Of a stretch of 7,269 bases of DNA, positions 1 to 5,773 are shown piece after piece (the first letter of the stretch is position 1; the number at the start of each line of letters is the position of its first letter). The notes below the pieces were generated by a model. It was given only the letters and a program-made list of their open reading frames with translations, did not search any database and was not told the origin of the DNA. Location of the stretch: positions 1 through 7,269 of the forward strand of contig DOSQ01000139.1 in the NCBI GenBank assembly GCA_003512125.1, in the 5' to 3' direction. Made by a program: the position numbers and the translations under genes. This stretch comes from Acidaminococcaceae bacterium (GTDB lineage: Bacteria; Bacillota; Negativicutes; Acidaminococcales; Acidaminococcaceae).

Positions 1-77
1 CGGAAGTGCTGGCGGAAAAAGCCGTGGCCTGGGCCGGCGGCGAAGTGATCAGCAGCCTGCCGCATAAAGAGAAATAA
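1..77 (+). CDS. C-terminal end of an unidentified protein (partial)
   Basis: An open frame enters from the left edge and ends at TAA 75-77, giving 24 complete codons that read EVLAEKAVAWAGGEVISSLP followed by HKEK. The fragment is too short to name: it looks like a terminal amphipathic helix with a charged tail and has no diagnostic motif. Codon composition resembles the next gene, and the next start codon lies 17 bases downstream, so it is probably the preceding member of the same operon as the transporter and the Mrp ATPase. That it is coding is inferred from frame, composition and spacing only. Confidence 0.6.
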   Translation, partial: EVLAEKAVAWAGGEVISSLPHKEK

Positions 78-94
78 CATTGTAACGAATTATC

Positions 95-853
95 ATGGAT
101 TCATACACTCAGTATTTAATTATCTGCCCGCTGTTATTTCTGGGCGGGTTCGTGGACTCTATCGCCGGAGGAGGCGGCCTCATTACCCTTCCCGCTTACC
201 TTCTGGCAGGCCTGCCCCCTCATCTGGCACTGGGTACTAATAAATTCAGCTCCGCCATGGGCACCACCATTTCTACGGCGCGGCTGGCCCTGAACGGGTT
301 CATCAAGCTGCGCCCGGCACTGATCTGTATTGCAGGCGCCTTTATCGGCTCCTCCATCGGGTCGCGGCTGGCGCTCTTACTCAGCGATGAAATTTTTAAC
401 AAACTGCTGATTGTCGTGCTGCCCATTGCCGCTTTTTACGTAATGCGCAACAAAGGGCTCAGCGAAGACCCCAGCTCCTACGTAGACAAGACGGACAACA
501 AAACGCCGCTGCGCATCGCCGTCATTGCGTTTTTCATCGGCGGTTACGACGGATTTTACGGTCCCGGGGCCGGAACCTTCCTGCTGCTGGCGTTAACCGG
601 CTGGGCCATGCTGGACGTGCGCAACGCCGCCGGACTGACAAAGGCTGCCAACCTGACTTCCAACATCGCCGCGCTGATCACTTTCATCCTCAGCAGTAAC
701 GTTGACTATCAGTTGGGACTGGCCGGTGCCGTATGCAACATCGCCGGCGCGTACATCGGGGCCGGCATGGTACTCACCAAAGCGAATAAAATCGTCAAAC
801 CGCTGATTATCGTAGTGCTGGTTTTGTTGTTTATCAAAATTATTACAAAATAA
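95..853 (+). CDS. TSUP-family (TauE/SafE-like) membrane transporter
   Basis: A 252-residue polytopic inner-membrane protein of the TSUP family (Pfam TauE), whose members move sulfite, sulfoacetate, taurine-derived or other organosulfur anions, usually by proton coupling. The family signatures are visible in both repeat halves: DSIAGGGGLITLP at residues 21-33 and GTNKFSS at 47-53 in the first, GGYDGFYGPGAGTF at 149-162 and TKAANLTSN at 182-190 in the second. Hydrophobic segments lie near 7-24, 75-97, 102-117, 139-168, 188-201, 205-227 and 233-250, with a hydrophilic linker at about 119-138. Length is normal for the family. ATG 95 is the only reasonable start because an in-frame stop lies at 83-85, yet no Shine-Dalgarno-like run precedes it. 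It is probably co-transcribed with the partial gene before it and the Mrp ATPase 20 bases after it. Substrate cannot be told from the sequence; sulfur compounds are the family default. Confidence 0.9.
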   Translation: MDSYTQYLIICPLLFLGGFVDSIAGGGGLITLPAYLLAGLPPHLALGTNKFSSAMGTTISTARLALNGFIKLRPALICIAGAFIGSSIGSRLALLLSDEIFNKLLIVVLPIAAFYVMRNKGLSEDPSSYVDKTDNKTPLRIAVIAFFIGGYDGFYGPGAGTFLLLALTGWAMLDVRNAAGLTKAANLTSNIAALITFILSSNVDYQLGLAGAVCNIAGAYIGAGMVLTKANKIVKPLIIVVLVLLFIKIITK

Positions 854-873
854 ATTCCGGGAGATGACTCATC

Positions 874-1701
874 ATGGCAAACTGTAATCACGACTGCGGA
901 AGCTGCAGCGCCAGCTGTGGCGAACGGCAGGATCCGGCCTCCTTCAAAAAGCCGGCCCATAAAGAAAGTCATATTAAAAAAGTAATCGGTATCGTCAGCG
1001 GCAAAGGCGGCGTAGGCAAATCCATGGTCACGTCCCTTTTGGCCATGGCGCTGCGTCGCGCGGGCAAACAGGTGGCTATTCTGGACGCGGACGTAACAGG
1101 CCCTTCCATTCCCAAAACCTTTGGCCTCCACGGACAGGCGTTGATGAATGACCGGGGAATATTCCCAACGGAAACCCGTATGGGCATCAAGGTCATGTCC
1201 ATCAATTTGTTGTTACAAAATGAAACGGACCCCGTCGTCTGGCGAGGTCCGGTTATTGCCGGCGCCATCCAGCAGTTCTGGACTGACGTCATCTACGGCG
1301 ATGTAGATTTTATGTTAGTGGACATGCCTCCGGGAACCGGAGACGTGCCTCTCACCGTATTCCAGACCATGCCAGTGGATGGCATCATCGTCGTGGCCTC
1401 CCCTCAGGAGCTGGTTGGCATGATCGTGGAAAAAGCCTGCAACATGGCCAAGATGATGGATATTCCGGTTCTTTCCATCGTGGAAAACTTCAGTTATTTC
1501 AAATGCCCGGACTGCGGCAAAGAGCATTCTCTTTTTGGCAAAAGCCGGTTGGACGAAACCGCTGCCGCCCACGGCGTCACCTGCCAGGACAGGCTGCCGG
1601 TCGACCCCGCGCTGGCCGAAGCAGTAGATAACGGCAAACTTGAAGAAGCCAACGTGCCTGCCCTGCCGCAAACAACAGAGCTTCTCTTAAAGATGCTATA
1701 A
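874..1701 (+). CDS. mrp: Mrp/NBP35-type Fe-S cluster carrier P-loop ATPase
   Basis: A 275-residue cytosolic ATPase of the Mrp/ApbC/NBP35 family, which binds a labile [4Fe-4S] cluster and passes it to apo-proteins. Visible motifs are the deviant Walker A GKGGVGKS at residues 43-50, the switch I/A' box DADVTGPSIP at 71-80, the DMPPGTGD box at 150-157 and the paired Cys motif CPDC at 211-214, which bridges the dimer and holds the cluster. The first 15 residues carry four cysteines (C4, C8, C11, C15), the NBP35-like N-terminal extension common in anaerobe versions. The N-terminal DUF59/MIP18 domain of E. coli Mrp is absent, and so is the C-terminal NifX-like fusion seen in some relatives. ATG 874 is preceded by GGGAG at 859-863, ten bases upstream. 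It follows the TSUP gene by 20 bases and ends just before a bidirectional terminator. Confidence 0.95.
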   Translation: MANCNHDCGSCSASCGERQDPASFKKPAHKESHIKKVIGIVSGKGGVGKSMVTSLLAMALRRAGKQVAILDADVTGPSIPKTFGLHGQALMNDRGIFPTETRMGIKVMSINLLLQNETDPVVWRGPVIAGAIQQFWTDVIYGDVDFMLVDMPPGTGDVPLTVFQTMPVDGIIVVASPQELVGMIVEKACNMAKMMDIPVLSIVENFSYFKCPDCGKEHSLFGKSRLDETAAAHGVTCQDRLPVDPALAEAVDNGKLEEANVPALPQTTELLLKML

Positions 1702-1703
1702 TG

Positions 1704-1776
1704 AAAAAAACAAGTGCGCAGGGTTGAGCAAACACGTATGGTTTTGTGAAATCCTGTGCACTTGCTTTTTATTTTT
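1704..1776. terminator. Bidirectional rho-independent terminator between convergent genes
   Basis: A 12-bp stem pairs 1711-1722 (CAAGTGCGCAGG) with 1753-1764 (CCTGTGCACTTG) around a 30-base loop. An A7 tract (1704-1710) precedes it and T5-A-T5 (1766-1776) follows it, so each strand has a U-tract 3' of the stem. One position is a G-U wobble when read on the plus strand and an A-C mismatch on the minus strand. The minus strand has the better uninterrupted U7 tract. It starts three bases after the mrp stop and lies 13 bases beyond the pncB stop, so it can end both transcripts. Confidence 0.88.
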
Positions 1777-1788
1777 AGATTTTTAGTT

Positions 1789-3252
1789 TTAAATCTCTTT
1801 CTTCCCTGCCGCCGATAGCATATCGTGCTTCAGCGTCCACAGCTTTTTGGACAGGTCCACATTGTACTTGTGGGGATTTTCAAACCGTTTCACTTCGTCC
1901 CACAGACCGGCCACTTCCTTCGCGCAGTATTCCTGCAGCTCTTTCAGGCCCGGTTGCTTGTACACCAGCTTGCCCTTTTTGAAAACAGGTACCTGCAGTT
2001 CCCGGATCGTAAAGTCTTGCAGCGTCCGCTGTTTCCAGGTGGCTTCCGGATCAAAGATGGTATGGGGCAGCGCTTCGGACACAATTTCATCGCGCAGGCA
2101 GATTTCATCCGCGATAGCCTTGCCCGTTTTCTTATCGTAAAAACGGTACACCTTTTTAAAACCGGGGTTGGTAATCTTGGCGGTGTTCTCAGAAATTTTG
2201 ATTTTGGGAACGATAGTCCCGTCATCCTTTTCTACCGCCACCAGTTTATATACGCCGCCGAACACCGGGCTGCTCTTGCTGGTGATCAGGCGCTCGCCTA
2301 CGCCGAAGGAGTCGATTTTCGCACCCTGCTGCAGCAGGTCCCGGATCAGATATTCATCCAGCGAATTGGAAACCACAATTTTAGCATCGGCCAGTCCCGC
2401 TTCATCCAACATGAGGCGGGCTTTTTTCGTTAAATAGGCCAGGTCTCCGGAATCCAGCCGGATGCCGAAGTTGCCAAACTTTCTTCCTGTAGCCAGGTAT
2501 TCTTTAAATACTTTAATCGCATTGGGAATGCCGCTCTTCAACGTATTGTAAGTATCTACCAGCAGCACTGCGTTGTTGGGATAGGTTTCTGCGTAAAACT
2601 TAAAAGCTTCATATTCCGTATCAAACATCTGCACCCAGGAGTGGGCCATGGTACCCGCTGCCGGAACGCTGTACAGCGCATCCGTCAGTGTACAGGCCGT
2701 GGCAACGCAGCCGCCGATATAAGCAGCCCGGGCTCCGATCACTGCGCCGGAGACACCCTGGGCCCGGCGGGAACCGAATTCCATCACCGGCCGGCCCGCA
2801 GCTGCCCGCACGATGCGGTTTGCTTTGGTAGCAATACAGGACTGGTGGTTGATGCACAGCAGAATGAACGTTTCCATCAGCTGCGCTTCCGCCGCCGGCG
2901 CTTTTACCGTAATAATGGGCTCATAGGGAAAGACCGGCGTGCCTTCCGGCACCGCGTAGATATCTCCCGTAAATTTAAACTTACGCAGATAGTTCAGAAA
3001 CTTTTCATCAAAGATGCCCTTACTGCGCAAAAACGCAATATCCGCATCACTGAAATGCAGATTCTTTACATATTCAATGATGTCCGTCAGCCCACAGGCA
3101 ATTGCAAAGCCCCCGTTATCGGGAACACTGCGGTAAAACACATCAAAATAAGTTTGTTTTTTATAAAATCCGTTCAGGAAATATCCGTTCCCCATTGTCA
3201 GTTCATAAAAGTCTGTCAACAGGGTCAGATTCTGTTCAGCAACTGTCGGCAT
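1789..3252 (-). CDS. pncB: Nicotinate phosphoribosyltransferase
   Basis: A 487-residue cytosolic enzyme of NAD salvage (Preiss-Handler pathway). It joins nicotinate to PRPP, giving nicotinate mononucleotide and pyrophosphate, with ATP hydrolysis through a phosphohistidine. Diagnostic blocks in order are the N-terminal LLTDFYELTMGNGYF (residues 11-25), EFGSRRAQG (158-166), GTMAHSW (200-206) with His204 as the expected phosphorylated histidine, LVDTYNTLKSG (231-241), IRLDSGDLAYL (264-274), VVSNSLDEYLI (293-303) and the phosphate-binding region DSFGVGERLITS (314-325). The length fits the long bacterial PncB clade. ATG at 3252-3250 has AAGGAG at 3263-3258, five bases upstream, plus a second purine run AGAGGTG at 3270-3264. 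It is the last gene of the minus-strand cluster, 41 bases after an exported protein of unknown function; no convincing promoter was seen in that AT-rich gap, so read-through transcription is likely. It ends at the shared terminator facing mrp. Confidence 0.97.
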   Translation of the reverse strand: MPTVAEQNLTLLTDFYELTMGNGYFLNGFYKKQTYFDVFYRSVPDNGGFAIACGLTDIIEYVKNLHFSDADIAFLRSKGIFDEKFLNYLRKFKFTGDIYAVPEGTPVFPYEPIITVKAPAAEAQLMETFILLCINHQSCIATKANRIVRAAAGRPVMEFGSRRAQGVSGAVIGARAAYIGGCVATACTLTDALYSVPAAGTMAHSWVQMFDTEYEAFKFYAETYPNNAVLLVDTYNTLKSGIPNAIKVFKEYLATGRKFGNFGIRLDSGDLAYLTKKARLMLDEAGLADAKIVVSNSLDEYLIRDLLQQGAKIDSFGVGERLITSKSSPVFGGVYKLVAVEKDDGTIVPKIKISENTAKITNPGFKKVYRFYDKKTGKAIADEICLRDEIVSEALPHTIFDPEATWKQRTLQDFTIRELQVPVFKKGKLVYKQPGLKELQEYCAKEVAGLWDEVKRFENPHKYNVDLSKKLWTLKHDMLSAAGKKEI

Positions 3253-3293
3253 TTTTTCTCCTTCACCTCTTTTAAAATATTTAAACGAAAACG

Positions 3294-3866
3294 TTATTCT
3301 TCAGCCTTTATAATTTCTCCGTCATGCCTGATCTGGGTTGTAATATCCTTCAGGAAGCGTTGCTTCCGTTCTGAAATCACCATACCGCCGGGCTGTCCGT
3401 TTTCCTGCAGCTCTTCCGCTTCCGGAATAAAATTAACCAACTGGATACCATGGCCGTTGCGAACCAGCATATCTATCACCGCATCCCCTTTATTGCAGAA
3501 CAGCACCAGGGAACGTCCTTCAAACACTCCTTTTAATGCACCTTCCTCTTTGCGCGTTGCCGCCTTCAACACCGTCATGCGGGTCCTGGCAAAATGCGGG
3601 ATAATTAAAAAGGCCTGTTCCTTTCCGGCCCGGATAATGCGATAATTCTTAAGTTCTTTCGGAATGACGACCGCATCCAGTTTATCATATACTTTCAGGT
3701 TAGCCACAGCGGCCATCACATTCTGATCGGTCATTTCCAGCGTTGCCTTATCGCCGCCCAGCATCGCCTGATAGTCCTGTGCAACTTCGGACGTATCGGC
3801 ATCTGCAGCTAAAACCGGAGAGCTGAACGCCAATAACATCAACAATACTGTCAGAAATTTTTTCAT
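3294..3866 (-). CDS. Exported protein of unknown function
   Basis: A 190-residue protein I do not recognise. It begins with a clear Sec signal peptide: MKK, a hydrophobic core at residues 4-16, and a probable signal peptidase I site after SPVLA (16-20), leaving a mature protein of about 170 residues. The mature part is soluble, with a single Cys (C124), no further membrane segment and no known catalytic motif. It alternates charged and hydrophobic stretches, with strand-like pieces at 76-90 (IIRAGKEQAFLIIP region) and 119-124, and a helix-prone charged C-terminus. ATG 3866-3864 is chosen over an open extension to 3959 because it starts the signal peptide and has AAAGGAGG at 3884-3877 with ten bases of spacing. 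A terminator-like hairpin directly precedes that ribosome site. pncB follows by 41 bases, but that does not show a shared role. Confidence 0.85.
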   Translation of the reverse strand: MKKFLTVLLMLLAFSSPVLAADADTSEVAQDYQAMLGGDKATLEMTDQNVMAAVANLKVYDKLDAVVIPKELKNYRIIRAGKEQAFLIIPHFARTRMTVLKAATRKEEGALKGVFEGRSLVLFCNKGDAVIDMLVRNGHGIQLVNFIPEAEELQENGQPGGMVISERKQRFLKDITTQIRHDGEIIKAEE

Positions 3867-3884
3867 ACCTGATTTGCCTCCTTT

Positions 3885-3929
3885 AAAACAAGGGCTGCGG
3901 CGACACACCGCAACCCTGATCGTTGTTTT
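3885..3929 (-). terminator. Terminator-like hairpin abutting the next ribosome site
   Basis: On the minus strand a 10-bp stem pairs AGGGTTGCGG (3917-3908) with CCGCAGCCCT (3900-3891) around a 7-base loop. One T-G pair is a wobble in RNA on this strand; on the plus strand the same position is a C-A mismatch, so the minus strand is the functional orientation. TGTTTT (3890-3885) follows, and AAAACA (3929-3924) upstream can extend the pairing past a 6-base bulge. It lies 56 bases beyond the stop of the DUF6935-like gene and could terminate it, with a rather weak U-tract. The U-tract runs straight into the AAAGGAGG of the downstream gene, so an attenuator or leader role is also possible. Confidence 0.55.
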
Positions 3930-3973
3930 CCGGTATCCTAAGACATTATTTCTGCACATTAAAACATATTATC

Positions 3974-4540
3974 TCATCTCCACGGATCGTCTTTCGCAGG
4001 GATCCGGATCCCTGCCAGCAATCCCTCGTAATCCCACAAATACCACTCGCCGGTGGACGGTTTCAACCGCATCGTAATAAAGCGCGGATTGTCCGCTCCG
4101 CCGCTCTTCAGCAGCAGACGGGCATAGCCTTCATTCTGGTATGTATAGGGATTCTCAGAAACAGTCAGCGTATACGGCAGGAATGGCGTGTAATTATTGC
4201 CGGGATTCGCCCCGTCAAAATACGACCTGGCAGTATACTCTTTTCCACGCAGCTGATCCCGCAGGAACTGTTTGTTGAAATTATTCAGGGGACGGGGACC
4301 GCGTAATACGTCCAACATGGCAATGCCGGCTTCTGCGTCTTCCGTGTAACGCACCAGTGCAGCAATAGCATAGGCAGCGGTCTGCTGCGGCGTACTTGCC
4401 GGTTTGATCTCTGCTGCCGATTTCGGCAGCGAGTTAAGAACTACTTTTTTGCTTTCCATCGCATTGACCGCCTTCCCTGAAACACATGAAAACAAAAACG
4501 TTAAAAGTAAAACGCTTAACAGGAGTTTTTTCATTTTCAT
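3974..4540 (-). CDS. Exported protein, probable DUF6935 domain
   Basis: A 188-residue exported protein. The N-terminus is a signal peptide (MKMKK then a hydrophobic core at residues 6-17). Cleavage is ambiguous: LFSC at 16-19 resembles a lipobox but has Phe at -2, while VNA at 25-27 is an acceptable signal peptidase I site. The C-terminal half has RSYFDGANPGNNYTPFLPYT (residues 105-124), NPYTYQNEGYARL (130-142), SGGADNPRFITMRLK (146-160), WYLWD (166-170) and a closing IRIPAKDDPW (178-187). I associate this pattern with the uncharacterised DUF6935 family of Firmicute exported proteins, from memory and unconfirmed. No catalytic role can be assigned. ATG 4540 is preferred to the ATG two codons later because GAGG at 4551-4548 is seven bases upstream. 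It follows rubredoxin by 33 bases, so the two are probably co-transcribed. The gene's 3' end contains a 20-base perfect palindrome. Confidence 0.88.
   Translation of the reverse strand: MKMKKLLLSVLLLTFLFSCVSGKAVNAMESKKVVLNSLPKSAAEIKPASTPQQTAAYAIAALVRYTEDAEAGIAMLDVLRGPRPLNNFNKQFLRDQLRGKEYTARSYFDGANPGNNYTPFLPYTLTVSENPYTYQNEGYARLLLKSGGADNPRFITMRLKPSTGEWYLWDYEGLLAGIRIPAKDDPWR
3996..4015. repeat. 20-base perfect palindrome inside a coding region
   Basis: The sequence is its own reverse complement over 20 bases: half-site GCAGGGATCC followed directly by GGATCCCTGC. It encodes the residues AGIRIPA near the end of the DUF6935-like protein, 20 bases before its stop codon. In RNA it could fold as an 8-bp stem with a CCGG loop. 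No U-tract follows, so it is not a simple terminator. It also creates two adjacent GGATCC sites. Its function, if any, is unknown. Confidence 0.6.
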
Positions 4541-4573
4541 GGTAACACCTCTGCTTTACAAATATCTGTCAGA

Positions 4574-4732
4574 TCATTCTTCCGAGAAATCTTCTTTCGG
4601 AGCAGCACACAACGGGCAAACCCATTCTGCCGGAACGTCTTCCCAGGCAGTGCCTGCCGCCACGCCGTTGTCCGGATCGCCTTCTGCCGGATCATACACA
4701 TAACCGCACACGTTACATACATATTTTTTCAT
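4574..4732 (-). CDS. Rubredoxin
   Basis: A 52-residue cytosolic one-iron electron carrier. Two CxxCG/CPLC-type knuckles hold the Fe(Cys)4 site: C6 and C9 in YVCNVCGYVYDP, C39 and C42 in WVCPLCAAPKEDF. The intervening GDPDNGVAAGTAWEDVPAEW is the standard rubredoxin core with Trp30 and Trp37. Length is canonical. The start at 4732 gives the usual MKKY N-terminus and is preceded by AAAGGGG (4745-4739), six bases upstream; an open extension to a TTG at 4783 is not needed. In anaerobes rubredoxin feeds oxygen- and superoxide-detoxifying enzymes or other redox partners, but no such partner is encoded here. It has its own promoter-like sequence at 4823-4796 and is followed after 33 bases by the exported DUF6935-like protein. 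Confidence 0.97.
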   Translation of the reverse strand: MKKYVCNVCGYVYDPAEGDPDNGVAAGTAWEDVPAEWVCPLCAAPKEDFSEE

Positions 4733-4778
4733 TTGCTTACCCCTTTCTGTATTCATCTCTGATACTAATTTTAAACGA

Positions 4779-4789
4779 AACAACTTGTT
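4779..4789. promoter_or_regulatory. Small inverted repeat at the predicted start site (possible operator)
   Basis: AACAACTTGTT is a perfect 5+1+5 inverted repeat centred five bases inside the predicted rubredoxin transcript. Its position just past the -10 box suits a repressor operator, but the arms are short and AT-rich, and it matches no operator I can name with confidence. It may be chance. Confidence 0.2.
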
Positions 4790-4795
4790 AATTGT

Positions 4796-4823
4796 ATTAT
4801 ATCATAGAAATGAACGATGGAAA
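4796..4823 (-). promoter_or_regulatory. Extended -10 sigma-70-type promoter for rubredoxin
   Basis: The minus strand carries a consensus TATAAT at 4801-4796 with TGA immediately before it (4804-4802), an extended -10 element. A partial -35, TTTCCA (4823-4818, four of six matches to TTGACA), lies 16 bases upstream. Transcription would begin near 4789, leaving a leader of about 57 bases before the rubredoxin ATG. This is the only strong promoter match I found in the window. Confidence 0.7.
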
Positions 4824-4894
4824 ATGTACTGTTCCGATTTTTACACAACAGATTGCGCTCTTTTCTTTATAATTCTGATTATCCATTTTAGTAG

Positions 4895-5668
4895 TTACAA
4901 CATGTAGGCCAGTTTGATAATTTCCTGACGCCGTTCCCGCCACTGGGGATAATACAGATCCATCCGTGTCTTGAACGCTTCGCCATGCCCCTTTTCCCAC
5001 AGATGGGTCAGTTCATGAATTACGATATAACTCAGATACTCCGGCGGAAGATGTCCCAGATTCAAATTAATGCAGATGCGTCCTGTTCTGATATTACAGG
5101 TTCCCCAGCGCGTTTTCATCTTGCGCACGTACCAGCTGGATTCCCGCTTGCCCACCAACGAACCGCAGCCCTGGAAGATAGCAGGTAAAAAAGCTTCCAT
5201 CTGGCGTTTCAGCCAAAGATCCAGGCATTGTTCCCGCTTTGCTTCATCATAACCGGCAGGACAAGCTAGCAGGAGTTTCGAGTTCTCCAGCTTCACGGAA
5301 GCCATGTTATGTTTCAGCAAGGCATCCGCCGCTTCTTCCCCGCACAGTTGCCGCACCATATCCGGATCCGTAAGCACTAACAGTTCGTAAGCCTTGCCCC
5401 AGACGTATACCTGCTCCCCGGTCACGTACCGGCGGACCTGCTTCTGCTGCAACTGCCCCAGTTTTTTCCGCTGCCGTTGGATCCACACAAGGTTGCTGCC
5501 GATAAAACGCTCCACCTCGTCCATCGTCGTGTGATACGGCGCTGTCACAAACACTCTCGCATCCGGCGCCTTCAGCCGCAAATACATACGACGGATCCGT
5601 TTATACTGCAGCAGATATTCAATTTCACCACATCGGTGTTCCTCTACTTCACTTGGTCTGAGTCTCAA
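4895..5668 (-). CDS. YgjP-like zinc metallohydrolase (DUF45/M48-type fold)
   Basis: A 257-residue soluble protein of the YgjP/DUF45 family. The active-site helix HELTHLWEKGHG places H218, E219 and H222 of the HExxH motif, with H228 the likely third zinc ligand, as in gluzincin-like metalloproteases. Other family blocks are IEYLLQYKRIRRMYLRL (16-32), VTAPYHTT (41-48), FIGSNLVWIQRQRKKL (55-70), MKTRWGTC (184-191) and INLNLGHLPPEYLSYIVIHE (200-219). The physiological substrate of the family is not well defined. The start is uncertain: the first ATG is residue 28, inside the conserved region, so I take the TTG at 5668-5666. That TTG overlaps the TGA of a 31-codon ORF (TTGA), and the frame stays open back to the smpB stop. 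No strong ribosome site precedes it; AGGA lies 11 bases upstream. No clear terminator follows the stop at 4895. Confidence 0.88.
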   Translation of the reverse strand: MRLRPSEVEEHRCGEIEYLLQYKRIRRMYLRLKAPDARVFVTAPYHTTMDEVERFIGSNLVWIQRQRKKLGQLQQKQVRRYVTGEQVYVWGKAYELLVLTDPDMVRQLCGEEAADALLKHNMASVKLENSKLLLACPAGYDEAKREQCLDLWLKRQMEAFLPAIFQGCGSLVGKRESSWYVRKMKTRWGTCNIRTGRICINLNLGHLPPEYLSYIVIHELTHLWEKGHGEAFKTRMDLYYPQWRERRQEIIKLAYML

Positions 5669-5760
5669 TGCCGTACCGGTCCTGTCTGAACCTTTCCCTG
5701 CAACATGTCCTGCATTTGTTTTGCTTCTTTTCCCCGCTGTGCCCTGTCCGTTTTTACCAT
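5665..5760 (-). CDS. Candidate 31-residue ORF coupled to the YgjP-like gene
   Basis: ATG 5760-5758 opens a 31-codon frame that begins MVKTDRAQRG and ends GPVRH, stopping at TGA 5667-5665. It is basic and Gln-rich with no membrane segment. It fills most of the 105-base gap between smpB and the YgjP-like gene, and its stop overlaps that gene's presumed TTG start as TTGA, the layout of translational coupling. The ribosome site before the ATG is poor. Alternatives are that it is non-coding, or that a frameshift separates it from a longer YgjP N-terminus. I do not recognise it. Confidence 0.25.
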   Translation of the reverse strand: MVKTDRAQRGKEAKQMQDMLQGKVQTGPVRH

Positions 5761-5773
5761 TCTGATAACCCGA

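Noticed and set aside
709..1131. Minus-strand ORF of 140 codons opposite the TSUP-mrp junction
   Set aside because: It crosses two well-supported plus-strand genes and shows no domain.
2641..3645. Plus-strand open frame of 334 codons
   Set aside because: It lies antisense to pncB and the exported-protein gene, both strongly supported, and its translation shows no family motif. It is a shadow of the GC-rich third positions.
3867..3959. N-terminal extension of the exported protein by 31 residues
   Set aside because: The extension crosses the terminator-like hairpin and ribosome site, and would bury the signal peptide. The internal ATG at 3866 has an ideal AAAGGAGG.
4733..4783. Rubredoxin extension to a TTG start
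   Set aside because: The 17 extra residues precede the canonical MKKY start, and the internal ATG has its own ribosome site.
4844..4857. Short hairpin CACAA-CAGA-TTGCG downstream of the YgjP-like gene
   Set aside because: It has only five pairs including a wobble, and no U-tract on the minus strand, so it does not qualify as that gene's terminator.
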